Shown: positions 53,519-62,332 of the stretch, piece after piece
Layout: each line of letters starts with the position of its first letter
How positions within the stretch are numbered: position 1 is the stretch's first letter
Assembly: GCF_000372965.1 (NCBI RefSeq)
Contig: NZ_KB890024.1
Coordinates: 2,978,839-3,042,838 of the forward strand
DNA from: Hoeflea sp. 108
GTDB lineage: Bacteria; Pseudomonadota; Alphaproteobacteria; Rhizobiales; Rhizobiaceae
Length of the DNA stretch: 64,000 nt
Direction of reading: 5' to 3'
Position numbers and translations under genes: made by a program
The notes under the pieces: model-generated
Told to the model about the DNA's origin: nothing
The model's database searches: none
Seen by the model: the letters and a program-made list of their open reading frames with translations, nothing else

Positions 53519-54793
53519 CTAGGCTGCGCTCGGCAGTTGCACGCCCTCGGCAAAGGTGCGGTTGCGGCCGGCGCGCTTGGCCGCATAGAGGATCTTGTCG
53601 GCACGGGCGATGGCGTCCCAAAGATCTTCGCCCGGATGGAATTGCGCGATGCCGAAGCTGCAGGTGACGCGGAAATCGTCGGGCAATTCGGAAAAGCTCA
53701 AGCCGGCGATCTCGCGCCGCAACCGCTCGGTCAAGGCGAATGCGTCGTCGACGGTTCTGTCCTTCAGCACCATGACGAACTCCTCGCCGCCGGTGCGCGC
53801 CGCCACGTCTCCCTTACCCAGGCTGCGCCTGATGATGCCGCCAAAGCCTGTCAGCACCACATCGCCGGCAGCGTGGCCGAAGCGGTCGTTGATGCCCTTG
53901 AAGCGATCGATGTCGCAGGCAACGACGCTGAGCGGCTTGTGGCCACCGACAGGGTGCAGGCGCGCCTCCCGCCCCTGCAGGCCGCGACGGTTCAGCAGCC
54001 CGGTCAGCGGGTCGGTGTCGCGCTCGGCCTTCAGCGCCAGCACGATGTCGGCGCAGACCACCACCAGCAGGCCGAGCCCGCTGGCCGCACCGAGCACGGA
54101 CATGCTGAACTGCGCCCAGATCCAGAACTCGGATTCGAAGAACGCGCCGATGTCGTCGGAAGGGATCGAGCTCTTGTCGAGCAGCACGCGCACGAAGAAG
54201 GTGACCCCGAGCCCAAACAGCAGCCAGACCATGGCCTGGTCGATCACATTGCCGCGCACCAGGTCACGCAACTTCCAGGCGCCGCTCAGGACAATGCAGC
54301 CCATGCCGATATTGAGGGCATAGACGCGGATCTGGAGATTGTTGTCGACATAGTAGAAATAGCACAGCACGCCGACGATCGCGGCAAACCAGGCCGCGTG
54401 CAGGGCCAGCGGCATCGACCTGCCGGAGCGCGCAAGCACGCCCTCCACCAGAAGCAGCGGGCCTGCGGCATAAAGCATGGCGGAGACGATGGTGTTGTAG
54501 CCGATATCGGGCGGCCACAGGGCGAACTGCACGATGGTGCCGCCCCCGACCGCCGCGAATGCAAGCGCGAAAAACAGCAGGTGCCGCCGGCGGCGCTCCA
54601 GCAGCCATACGCAGAAGAACGTCGCTGCAAACAGCAGCAGCAGGGCCGAAGGGATGAATTTCAAGATTTTCCGCAGGCCTCTGGCGTCGTCGCTACTTCC
54701 GGTGGTCTTGCGGAGACTTACCGGCCCATAGGTAAACAAGACGATATCGAGGCTGGGTGAAGTCGGCCAAGAATGGTTGGGCCAGCAGCGCAT
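53519..54793 (-). CDS. Membrane-bound diguanylate cyclase (GGDEF) with a seven-helix-like sensor region
   Basis: At most 424 residues from ATG 54793. A TTG at 54664 (preceded by GCGGAAAAT) would give 381 and may be the true start, as the upstream stretch has poor coding character. Six to seven membrane helices occupy roughly the first 240 residues. The GGDEF domain follows: DPLTGLLNRRGL, ACDIDRFKGINDRFGHAAGDVVL, and the loop RTGGEEFVMVL, so catalysis should be intact. It would make cyclic di-GMP in response to an unknown signal. Confidence 0.88.
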   Translation of the reverse strand: MRCWPNHSWPTSPSLDIVLFTYGPVSLRKTTGSSDDARGLRKILKFIPSALLLLFAATFFCVWLLERRRRHLLFFALAFAAVGGGTIVQFALWPPDIGYNTIVSAMLYAAGPLLLVEGVLARSGRSMPLALHAAWFAAIVGVLCYFYYVDNNLQIRVYALNIGMGCIVLSGAWKLRDLVRGNVIDQAMVWLLFGLGVTFFVRVLLDKSSIPSDDIGAFFESEFWIWAQFSMSVLGAASGLGLLVVVCADIVLALKAERDTDPLTGLLNRRGLQGREARLHPVGGHKPLSVVACDIDRFKGINDRFGHAAGDVVLTGFGGIIRRSLGKGDVAARTGGEEFVMVLKDRTVDDAFALTERLRREIAGLSFSELPDDFRVTCSFGIAQFHPGEDLWDAIARADKILYAAKRAGRNRTFAEGVQLPSAA

Positions 54794-54817
54794 GTAACGA
54801 GCCTGCTGTCCGGTGAC

Positions 54818-54845
54818 TTGGGGCCGGGCATGCGCCCGGCCCCAA
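54818..54845. terminator. Strong hairpin after the MFS gene
   Basis: A perfect 12-base-pair stem, TTGGGGCCGGGC (54818-54829) and GCCCGGCCCCAA (54834-54845), with loop ATGC. It begins five bases after the stop of the MFS gene on the minus strand. There is no clear U-run, so termination may need other factors, but the stem argues against a GGDEF start at 54853. Confidence 0.5.
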
Positions 54846-54849
54846 AAGC

Positions 54850-56055
54850 TCATTCGGCCGGCATCTCGGCGACGTTGCGGCCACGGCCGAGCGTCACCTG
54901 GGCGAGCGCAAACGCGATGACGGCGGAGATCGTGATTCCTGCGACCATCGGCAGCGGCGTGCCGTCGAAGAACAGCCCGGCCACCGCCATGGCGGCCGCG
55001 CCGATGGCGAAATGCAGCGTGCCCATCAGGGCCGAGGCCGTTCCGGCGATCTCGCCATGCTCTTCCATTGCCAGCACCGACGTCGTCGGAATGACGAGGC
55101 CGAGGAAGCCGTAGCCGACGAATAGAAGCGCGGCGAGAACGTCGAGGCGATCGACGCCCGAGGCGAAGACGGCAAGCAGCACCACCATCATCGTGGCGTA
55201 GCCGACGACAGCCACCCGCACCACGCGCTTCAACCCGAACCGCTCGGTCAGCCAGCCCGTCAGCTGCGACATGCCGATGAAGGCGACCGCATTGATCGAG
55301 AAGAACACGCTGTAGATCGACGGCGACAGCCCGTAGTGATCGATCAGGATAAAGGACGAGTTGGCGAGATAGACGAAGAAGCTGGCGATGCCGAAACCGC
55401 CGATCGCGGTCAGCCCGAGGAAATTGCGGTCGCCGAGCAGGAAGCGGTAGCCGACGAGCGCGCTGCGGATCGAGCTTTCGGCACGATGATCGGCCGGACG
55501 CGTTTCCTTGAGCGACGTTGCCAGAAGGACGACCGCCAGCACCGCAGCACCCGTCACCGTCCAGAACACGGCACGCCAGCCGAGACTTTCGATGATCAGG
55601 CTGCCGGTCAGCGGCGCAAGAATAGGCGACACGCTGAAGACGAGCATGAGCAGCGACATCAGGCGCGCTGCCTCGGTTCCGGTGTGCAGGTCACGCACGA
55701 TTGCGCGCGGCACCACCATGCCGGCCGAGGCACCGAGGCCCTGCAGGAAACGGAAGGCGATCAGCCACTCGATGTTGGGGGCCACCGCCGCGCCGACGGC
55801 GCCGATGGCGAACAGCACGAGACCTATATAGAGCGGCGCCTTGCGGCCGATCATGTCGGAGATCGGGCCGACGACGATCTGCGCCAACCCCATGGACAGG
55901 AAGAACACCAGGAGGCTCATCTGAACGGCCGCGGTGCCTGCGTTGAGGTCGGCGCCGATGGTCGGCAGCGCTGGGAGATACATGTCGATGGCGAATGGGC
56001 CGATGGCCGACAAAAGGCCGAGCACGACCGCTACGCGGAGGAATTGGGGTGTCAT
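54850..56055 (-). CDS. Bcr/CflA family multidrug efflux MFS transporter
   Basis: 401 residues with twelve membrane helices. The DHA1 motif ALPTIGADLNAGTAAVQMSL is followed by LAQIVVGPISDMIGRKAPLYIGLVLF (motif A) and QGLGASAGMVVPRAIVRDL (motif C region), typical of Bcr and CflA drug/H+ antiporters. It is divergent from a TetR-family regulator, with a palindromic operator between the two, so it is probably repressed by it and induced by a toxic substrate. Confidence 0.92.
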   Translation of the reverse strand: MTPQFLRVAVVLGLLSAIGPFAIDMYLPALPTIGADLNAGTAAVQMSLLVFFLSMGLAQIVVGPISDMIGRKAPLYIGLVLFAIGAVGAAVAPNIEWLIAFRFLQGLGASAGMVVPRAIVRDLHTGTEAARLMSLLMLVFSVSPILAPLTGSLIIESLGWRAVFWTVTGAAVLAVVLLATSLKETRPADHRAESSIRSALVGYRFLLGDRNFLGLTAIGGFGIASFFVYLANSSFILIDHYGLSPSIYSVFFSINAVAFIGMSQLTGWLTERFGLKRVVRVAVVGYATMMVVLLAVFASGVDRLDVLAALLFVGYGFLGLVIPTTSVLAMEEHGEIAGTASALMGTLHFAIGAAAMAVAGLFFDGTPLPMVAGITISAVIAFALAQVTLGRGRNVAEMPAE

Positions 56056-56168
56056 GGCGTGATTCTTTCAGTCTGGTTTCGGTCGCAGTCGCGACACGCA
56101 ATCCAAGGACGTTCGGCAATGCGAGTTTGCGACTCCTCCCGACCCGAAACTCGATTACGTCCAGATTT

Positions 56169-56186
56169 TTAGACATGCTTGTCCAA
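56169..56186. promoter_or_regulatory. Candidate TetR operator between the MFS pump and its regulator
   Basis: TTAGACATGCTTGTCCAA is an imperfect 18-base inverted repeat with the core GACA-TGCT-TGTC. It sits between the MFS start (56055) and the TetR start (56211), where a shared operator would be expected. Confidence 0.6.
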
Positions 56187-56210
56187 ATCGTCAATCAGCT
56201 GTATATAGAA

Positions 56211-56873
56211 ATGATGACACAAGCGACTGCTCCTGACATTTCCATCCTGCGCAGCCATTCTGCCAAGCGGCTCTCGATCCTCGACGCCGCGGCCCGCGTC
56301 TTTTGTCGGGAAGGCTTTGCCGGCGCCAATATCGACCTGATCGCAGCCGAAGCCGGCGTGTCCCGGCAGACCGTCTACAATCACCACGGCGACAAGGAGA
56401 ACCTGCTGGTTGCGGTGGTTCGCGAGATCACCGAGCGCATCAATGTCGGCGTCTTCGACACGCTTGCCACCTTCCCCGACAAGCCTGTCGACCTCGAAGC
56501 CGAGCTCGTCGCCTTTGCGGTCAGGCTCAACCAGAACTGCCTGTGCAACCGCGACGGCAAGTTCCTGCGCAAGCTGTTGCAGACCGAGGGCGAGCGTTAT
56601 CCCGAACTGTTCGCCGGCTGGCGTGACCAGGGTCCGGCCAAGACCTGGGCAGCACTGGCCGCCCGTTTCGCACGCCTGACGCTTGCCGGCTGGCTCGATC
56701 TCGACGATCCCGACGTCGCCGCGCGCCAGTTCCTGGCACTCGTCAATGCCGATCTGCAGATGGCATTGATCTTCGGCGACACCGTCTCCGAGGAGCAGCT
56801 CGAGGCAGCCGCGACCAATGCCGTGCGCTGCTTCCTGCGCGCCTATGGCAAGCGTCGCCCGATCGCGACATGA
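56211..56873 (+). CDS. TetR/AcrR family transcriptional regulator
   Basis: 220 residues from ATG 56211; ATG 56214 and ATG 56175 are alternatives, and the last lies inside the proposed operator. The helix-turn-helix is FAGANIDLIAAEAGVSRQTVYNHHGDKENLL. The C-terminal domain resembles the AcrR-like TetR_C proteins. It is divergent from the MFS pump and most likely represses it. The ligand would be a pump substrate. Confidence 0.9.
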   Translation: MMTQATAPDISILRSHSAKRLSILDAAARVFCREGFAGANIDLIAAEAGVSRQTVYNHHGDKENLLVAVVREITERINVGVFDTLATFPDKPVDLEAELVAFAVRLNQNCLCNRDGKFLRKLLQTEGERYPELFAGWRDQGPAKTWAALAARFARLTLAGWLDLDDPDVAARQFLALVNADLQMALIFGDTVSEEQLEAAATNAVRCFLRAYGKRRPIAT

Positions 56874-56964
56874 CCAAGCTTCAATACGGCGCTATATCCG
56901 GTTTACGCCGGCCTCAAGCTTGATTACAGGTAAGGGAACGATTCAATCGGACCCGTACTGTCCT

Positions 56965-57498
56965 ATGGCCGAAGACCAGATCCGCTATGACATTCTTGCC
57001 CAGGAGGCACTGCGCGGCGTTATGCGCAAGGTCCTGGCGGAAGTCGCGCGAACAGGATTGCCGGGCAACCATCATTTCTTCATCACCTTCATGACCGGCG
57101 CGCCGGGCGTGCGCATCTCCAGCCGCCTGCGCGAGCGCTATCCGGAGCAGATGACCATCGTCATCCAGTTCCAGTACTGGGACCTCAAGGTCACCGACAC
57201 CGGCTTCGAAGTGGGCCTCTCCTTCTCCGATATCCCCGAGAAGCTCGAAATCCCCTTCTCGGCGGTGCGCGGCTTCTACGATCCTTCGGTCAATTTCGAG
57301 CTCGAGTTCGAGGTCAAGACCGACACTGCCGAAGTCGAGCCGACCCCAGTCGAGCCGGTGGCCGTCGTCAAGCCGGCCGAGCGCAAGGAATCGAAGAAAA
57401 AGGCCGCGGCCGCAGAGGAAAGCAAGGAAGCCCAGGACGAAGCTGCACCCGGCAAGGGCGCCGAAGTCGTCTCGCTCGACGCCTTCCGCAAGAAGTAA
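56965..57498 (+). CDS. sspB: SspB-like ClpXP adaptor (alphaproteobacterial type)
   Basis: 177 residues from ATG 56965. The core domain (about 1-120) carries QEALRGVMRKVLAEVARTGLPGNHHFFITFMTGAPGVRISSRLRERYPEQMTIVIQFQYWDL, the SspB-alpha fold that binds the tmRNA degradation tag. An acidic/Ala/Lys linker follows, and the C terminus ends VVSLDAFRKK, the short motif thought to dock to ClpX. It delivers tagged proteins made by ssrA, 4 kb upstream, to ClpXP. Confidence 0.92.
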   Translation: MAEDQIRYDILAQEALRGVMRKVLAEVARTGLPGNHHFFITFMTGAPGVRISSRLRERYPEQMTIVIQFQYWDLKVTDTGFEVGLSFSDIPEKLEIPFSAVRGFYDPSVNFELEFEVKTDTAEVEPTPVEPVAVVKPAERKESKKKAAAAEESKEAQDEAAPGKGAEVVSLDAFRKK

Positions 57499-57513
57499 CC
57501 CCGGACGGTCGCC

Positions 57514-57741
57514 ATGGCCGATATCGTCAATCTCCGCCAGTTCAAGAAGCAGAAGGCGCGCGGCGATCGCGAGGCCCAGGCCGAACAGAATCGCGCGCTC
57601 CACGGCCGCACCAAGGCCGAAAAGCAGCGTGACAGGCTCACCATCGAGCAGGCCGAGAAATTCGTCGAGGCCCATCGCCGCGACCGCAGGTCCAAAGACG
57701 GCGAGCCCCGGGACGACAACCCTCAAGACCGCAAACCATGA
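57514..57741 (+). CDS. DUF4169 small protein
   Basis: 75 residues. Strongly charged and helical (DIVNLRQFKKQKARGDREAQAEQNRALHGRTKAEKQRDRL), with the conserved N-terminal MADIVNLRQFKK of DUF4169. It starts 16 bases after sspB and overlaps the next gene by 4 bases, so it belongs to an sspB-DUF4169-RHH operon that is common in Rhizobiales. The function is unknown. Confidence 0.88.
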   Translation: MADIVNLRQFKKQKARGDREAQAEQNRALHGRTKAEKQRDRLTIEQAEKFVEAHRRDRRSKDGEPRDDNPQDRKP

Positions 57742-57986
57742 GCCTTGTCGCCAAGCGTTCGGTGAGCATCCATGGCCACCGCACCAGCTACTCGCTTGAA
57801 AAACCGTTCTACGACGATCTTTTGGCCATCGCGGCGATGCGTAAGATGACGCTCGCCGGCCTCGTCGCCGAAGTCGACGCCAACCGCCCGCGCGACGCCA
57901 ATCTGTCCTCCGCCCTTCGGCTCTTTGTGCTCCAACAGGCGAAATTGGGGACGTTGGGCGGGATCGATGAGGTCGAGACCGCCTAG
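57738..57986 (+). CDS. Ribbon-helix-helix domain protein
   Basis: 82 residues. The sequence RSVSIHGHRTSYSLEKPFYDDLLAIAAMRKMTLAGLVAEVDANR matches the ribbon-helix-helix proteins that accompany DUF4169 and sspB in Rhizobiales; the first strand has the S-V-S-I-x-G-H-R pattern. It could bind DNA as a dimer. The start overlaps the DUF4169 stop. No target is known. Confidence 0.82.
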   Translation: MSLVAKRSVSIHGHRTSYSLEKPFYDDLLAIAAMRKMTLAGLVAEVDANRPRDANLSSALRLFVLQQAKLGTLGGIDEVETA

Positions 57987-58054
57987 ACGTCGACGCCGAC
58001 AGCCATGGCATCAACAGGTGCTGCCCTGGCGCTCAGATGACGCCACAGCCTGCC

Positions 58055-61000
58055 CTACTGTGGCTCCAGCGACTTCAGGAATTCGTCGAGACTGAGCGGT
58101 TCGATCTTCTTTTTCACTGGTGCCGGATCCGGTGCTGTTATCGGCTCGGCAGGCGCAACCGGCATGTCCAGCGGCCGAGCCTCGGGCAGTGGCGCGCGTT
58201 CAATCTCCGACGCGGGCTCGGGCTTGGCAGGCTCGGGCTTGGCAGCCTCGGCATCGCGCCTCGCCTTCTCCTCTTCGGCCTGCCTGGCCTTCCGTTCGGC
58301 CTCCAGCTTGGCCTCGGCGTCTCGCTTGGCCGCTGCCTCGGCTTCCTGCTTCGCCCGGGCCTCGGCCTCGTGGCGCGCCGCCTCCTCTGCGGCAAGCCGC
58401 GCCTTCTCGGCTGCGGCGTCCGCCTCGGCCTTGGCCTTGGCCGCCGCTTCGGCCGCACGGGCTTCTTCTTCGGCCTGCAGGCGGGCCGCTTCGGCCGCGG
58501 CCTTCGCCTCCTGCTCCGCCTTGATGCGCGCCTCCTCGGCGAGACGCGCCTCTTCGGCAATGCGCTCGCGCTCGGCCTGCTGGGCTGCGAAATAGCGAGC
58601 CTCGCGCCGCAGCCGTTGCTTTTCCAGCAGAACCGCCTGCATCGCCTCGACGCGGGCCTGCTCCTTCTCCAGCGCCCGCTGGGTCAGGAATTGCGCCAGC
58701 GGCGCGCTGTCGAAGGTAAGGTTCGTCGCACCGGGGCTGCCTTCGAGCTGGAAGTTGAGCGTGGGTTCCGAGCCGGTGACCTCTTCCTCGCCGGATGCGT
58801 AGGCGATGCCGCCAGTGCCCGCCACGGTGCCGGAATTGAGATCTGCACGCAGGTCCGCTGTCAGCGTGGCCGAAGGATTCTTGAGTGTGAGAGGCGGCGC
58901 CCGCAGGATGCCGGCGGCCACGGTAAAGGCGACATCGGCCCGATCTGCGCTGAAACTGCCATCGCCCGCTATCGCCGGGGCGAATCCCACCACCCGCGCC
59001 GCATTGACATCCCGTCCCAACGCATCGGCCTTGGCAATCAGCGACCCGAAGGCGTCAGGGTTGAAGCCCGGCACGACAAGACCGTCGACGACAGCCGTTC
59101 CCGAACCTGACAGCGACGCCACCAGCCCCTCGACCGACTTGCCGCTGCCGGACAGGCTGGCCGAAAAACCGCCCTTGCCGCCAAGGCCGGCCGCAACAGG
59201 AATGGCCGAGACGTCGGCGCCGTCGAGCTTGAGCTGGCCGGTCAGAAGTCCCGTGCCGTCATTGTTCTTGAGTTCGGCCAGCCCCTCGAGGCTGCCGCCG
59301 AAGATCTTGCCCCTGATGTTGGACAGCCGGAGCGACTGCCCGTCGATCTTGAGGCCCAGCGACGCGTCGTTCACCACCGCCAGCGGCTCGGCTGCCAGCG
59401 TGTCGGCAACGATGTCCAGTTCGGCATTGAACGGCACCGCCGACTTCGAGGCAAAGGCTGTTTTTGGCCAGCCGCGCCCCTCGACCGCAAGCGCGTTGGC
59501 GCCAAGCAGCATCTCGGCGAATGGCCTCAGGTCGAGTTCGTCGACCTTGAGCGAACCGGCAAGAGACGGCACGCCCTCGACCAGCGTCGCCTTGAGATCG
59601 CCCGCAAACGCGCGTTCGTTGAGGGTGCCCGTAAGCTTGCCGAGCGCCAGCTGCCCTTGGGACAGATCGGCGTCGGCGACAAGCTCCACCGCGGTGCCCG
59701 TGCCCATGCCGGGAACCGAAACGCCCGTCGTCATCAGCCAGGGTTCGATATCGGCTGCCTGCAGCGTCACCCTGCCGCGCAGGCTCGCCACATCGTCGCG
59801 CAGGGTCGTCGTTCCGGTAAAACCGGCCGATGCGTCCTCGCCGGCCATGCTGGCGGTGACGTCAAGGCCGTTCCGCGCCGCGCCAGTCGCTGCGATTTCG
59901 AGTTCGCCCTGCCCCGTCATGCCCAGCGGCAGGACAGGCAGGCCAGCCAGGGCGAGAAGCGCCGTGGCGTCATTGTTGCGCGCCGAGAGGTTGAGCTTGA
60001 TATCGGTTGCTTCCGGCACACCGGAATAGGCGGGTGCCGACAACGTCGCCAGAAGATCGGAACCGCCCGCCTCGCCCTTGGCGCTGAGTGCCAGGCCGGC
60101 CGATCCGTCACTGTTTTCGGCAGCACTGGCAACGAAGTCGATGCGGGCATCGGTCAGAAGATCGGGATATGCGGCGGAACGCGCGGCGAGCCCGCTCAGC
60201 ACGCGATTGTCGGGCCATTGCCGGGCGGCAAGCGACACCAGCGGTGCAAGGTCCACGGCAACGATGGATGCGTCGAGATTGCCGGTCGGCGCTTTGGGAA
60301 AGTCCTTGATCCTGCCGGTTGCACTCAGCGACGCCCCGGCAAGCCCACCCACAGACAGCCTGTCGATCTCCAGCACGCCTTCCCGCAGCCTGAGCGCGGT
60401 ATCGAGCGTGTCGGCGCTCAGCCCGGCAAAGTTCACCGGTCCCGCCTTCACCGCGAGGTCGAGGTCCGTGTCGGCGAAGCGGTTGGCGCCTTGGTCGGTG
60501 ACGAAAAGCGAAGCAAAGGCGCGCATGCCTTCCAGGTCGAGCTCGCTGCCATCGAGCTTCATCGTCACCGAAGCACGGGCATCACCGGGCTGCAAACTAT
60601 CGAGTTCGCCGGTAAACCTGGCCTTGCCGAGGATCAGCTCGATGTCGTCGAGGCGCTGCTGCTCGCGCGTCAGCGCAACCTTGGCCTTGAAGCCCGCTGC
60701 CGGCAGCCGGCGCACCGCCTCGTCGATGTCCTTCGCCACCCAGGCGGCAAAACCGGACGGCTGTCCCACCGCCAGAAGCAGCTGCCCGTCAAAGCCGAGC
60801 GCATCCTTGGTATGCAGGAAGCCCTCCGCCTCCAGCCGCGCCCGGCCCGGCAAGGTTGCTGCCAGCGACTTGAGCTCCCAGCCATCATCCGACGGCTCGG
60901 CCTTGAGCCTGACGTCGCGAACCGTCGTGTCGCCGGCAACGATCGCCGGCAGGTCGACGTCGACGGTGCCGGGTATCGTCGGCCGGGGAAGTGCCACCAG

Positions 61001-62050
61001 CGTCTTTTCCAGCGCCGTCAGACGCTCGGAAACCGACAACCCCGCTCCACCGGTCTCGCCCCCCACGGCCTCGTCAAAACGCACCTGCGCGCCCTTGGTC
61101 GAGACGGAAAAACGCGGCGAGGCGCCGAGGTCGATCTCGGCTGTGCCATCGGCGGTGTAGGGATCCTCGAGCGGGCCTGTCTCGAAACGGAATTCCTCGA
61201 TGCCGAGCCTTGCATTGTCGAGCGCGAACCTGCCCTTCACGCGGAAGCCGGGGTCGACGGGTTTTGCCGGCGCCTTCGTGGCATCGGCGGCAGGCTGTCC
61301 CTGCGGCGCCGCACGGTTTTCCAGCAGCGTGAAGCTGCCGGAATAGAGCCCTCGCCCCTTGTCCATGCTGACATTGCCGTCGCTGTCGAGCACGACGCCG
61401 AAACGCTCCGGCGTTGCGCGCACCCTCAGCCGCATCTGGCCGGTCGGCTCAAGCGCGCCCGTCGACGCCGACAGCTGCGTTGGCATGCCGTCGACCTTCA
61501 CCGTGCCGTCGATCCGCCACGGCCCCGTCAGCGCCTTGGCGGAGACGGCCATGTCGATGCCGGAAAGCACATGCTCGCGCCCGCTCACTTCGTGGCGCAG
61601 CGTGACCTGGCCGTCGCTGATCGTCAGCTTCTCGATCGATATCTGCCGTGCATCGAAGGGCGTCGAGGGGCGTATCGCCCAGTCGACGGTGCCGTCGGCG
61701 GCGACATCGATGGTGGCGACCGGCCGGACCAGCCGCATGTCGAAGATCAGGAACTCGCCGCGCAGGAACGGCGCCAGTTCGGAATCCATGGAGAAGGTCT
61801 CCACGGTCATCGCCGGCTCGCCGTTCGTGCCGCCGCCCACGGCGACGTCGGAGAAGGTCACCGACGGAAACGGCAGGATTCGCGCCGTCACATCGCCCTG
61901 CACCGTCACCTTGCGGCCGAGGATGACGCTGGCCTCGCGTTCGAAGTCGGCCTTGTAGCCCGACCAGTCGATAAAATACGGCCCCACCAGCGCCGCACAA
62001 AGCGCCAGCACGAACAGGCCACCAAAAATCACGAACAGGCGAGCGAGCAT
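58055..62050 (-). CDS. AsmA family protein with C-terminal coiled-coil tail
   Basis: 1331 residues. The N-terminal anchor (FVIFGGLFVLALCAALVGPYF) precedes the AsmA start VTVQGDVTARILPFPSVTFSDVAVGG. A very long beta-rich repeat region follows, and an AsmA_2-type C-terminal domain ends near NLTFDSAPLAQFLTQRALEKEQ. Residues about 1110-1290 are a charged Ala/Glu/Lys/Arg-rich coil like TolA, followed by a Pro-rich tail. AsmA-family proteins bridge the envelope and influence outer-membrane lipid composition. The tail is not part of E. coli AsmA. Confidence 0.88.
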   Translation of the reverse strand: MLARLFVIFGGLFVLALCAALVGPYFIDWSGYKADFEREASVILGRKVTVQGDVTARILPFPSVTFSDVAVGGGTNGEPAMTVETFSMDSELAPFLRGEFLIFDMRLVRPVATIDVAADGTVDWAIRPSTPFDARQISIEKLTISDGQVTLRHEVSGREHVLSGIDMAVSAKALTGPWRIDGTVKVDGMPTQLSASTGALEPTGQMRLRVRATPERFGVVLDSDGNVSMDKGRGLYSGSFTLLENRAAPQGQPAADATKAPAKPVDPGFRVKGRFALDNARLGIEEFRFETGPLEDPYTADGTAEIDLGASPRFSVSTKGAQVRFDEAVGGETGGAGLSVSERLTALEKTLVALPRPTIPGTVDVDLPAIVAGDTTVRDVRLKAEPSDDGWELKSLAATLPGRARLEAEGFLHTKDALGFDGQLLLAVGQPSGFAAWVAKDIDEAVRRLPAAGFKAKVALTREQQRLDDIELILGKARFTGELDSLQPGDARASVTMKLDGSELDLEGMRAFASLFVTDQGANRFADTDLDLAVKAGPVNFAGLSADTLDTALRLREGVLEIDRLSVGGLAGASLSATGRIKDFPKAPTGNLDASIVAVDLAPLVSLAARQWPDNRVLSGLAARSAAYPDLLTDARIDFVASAAENSDGSAGLALSAKGEAGGSDLLATLSAPAYSGVPEATDIKLNLSARNNDATALLALAGLPVLPLGMTGQGELEIAATGAARNGLDVTASMAGEDASAGFTGTTTLRDDVASLRGRVTLQAADIEPWLMTTGVSVPGMGTGTAVELVADADLSQGQLALGKLTGTLNERAFAGDLKATLVEGVPSLAGSLKVDELDLRPFAEMLLGANALAVEGRGWPKTAFASKSAVPFNAELDIVADTLAAEPLAVVNDASLGLKIDGQSLRLSNIRGKIFGGSLEGLAELKNNDGTGLLTGQLKLDGADVSAIPVAAGLGGKGGFSASLSGSGKSVEGLVASLSGSGTAVVDGLVVPGFNPDAFGSLIAKADALGRDVNAARVVGFAPAIAGDGSFSADRADVAFTVAAGILRAPPLTLKNPSATLTADLRADLNSGTVAGTGGIAYASGEEEVTGSEPTLNFQLEGSPGATNLTFDSAPLAQFLTQRALEKEQARVEAMQAVLLEKQRLRREARYFAAQQAERERIAEEARLAEEARIKAEQEAKAAAEAARLQAEEEARAAEAAAKAKAEADAAAEKARLAAEEAARHEAEARAKQEAEAAAKRDAEAKLEAERKARQAEEEKARRDAEAAKPEPAKPEPASEIERAPLPEARPLDMPVAPAEPITAPDPAPVKKKIEPLSLDEFLKSLEPQ

Positions 62051-62210
62051 TGCCTCGGGGCAAACAGGTTAGTGTCCCAGGCTTTTAACCGCAGGAGCGT
62101 GGTCATTTGGTGACATGTTGGGCTGTGCGCTCCGGCACGTCAACGCCGCGCGACACCTGTACAGAGAAATGCGACCCCGTTCAGCACGTCAGCCTGCGAG
62201 ATGCGCGAGA

Positions 62211-62327
62211 TTCAGGTCAGGCCGAGCTGAAAATGCTGGCTTCCGAGAACCGGAACGGAGCGTACATTTAGGTACGTGAGTACCGGAAGCGGAGGAAGCC
62301 TGCATTTGCAAGCCGGCCTCACCTGAA
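62211..62327. repeat. 117-base imperfect palindrome
   Basis: The two halves read as inverted copies through to the centre, at about 62268: outer arms TTCAGGTCAGGCC/GGCCTCACCTGAA, then AAATGC...GGCTTCC/GGAAGCC...GCATTT, then CCGG/CCGG-like steps and inner arms CGTAC/GTACG around ATTTAG. It lies between the 3' end of the gene at 62333 and the 5' end of the AsmA-like gene, both minus strand. It is probably a member of a repeat family or a structured RNA. Confidence 0.65.
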
Positions 62328-62332
62328 TATCT

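Noticed and set aside
54794..54853. Longer GGDEF start overlapping the MFS stop
   Set aside because: A perfect 12-base-pair hairpin lies inside this stretch, so it is more likely a terminator than coding sequence.
59657..62113. 818-residue plus-strand frame
   Set aside because: Antisense shadow of the AsmA-like gene, a common effect in GC-rich DNA.
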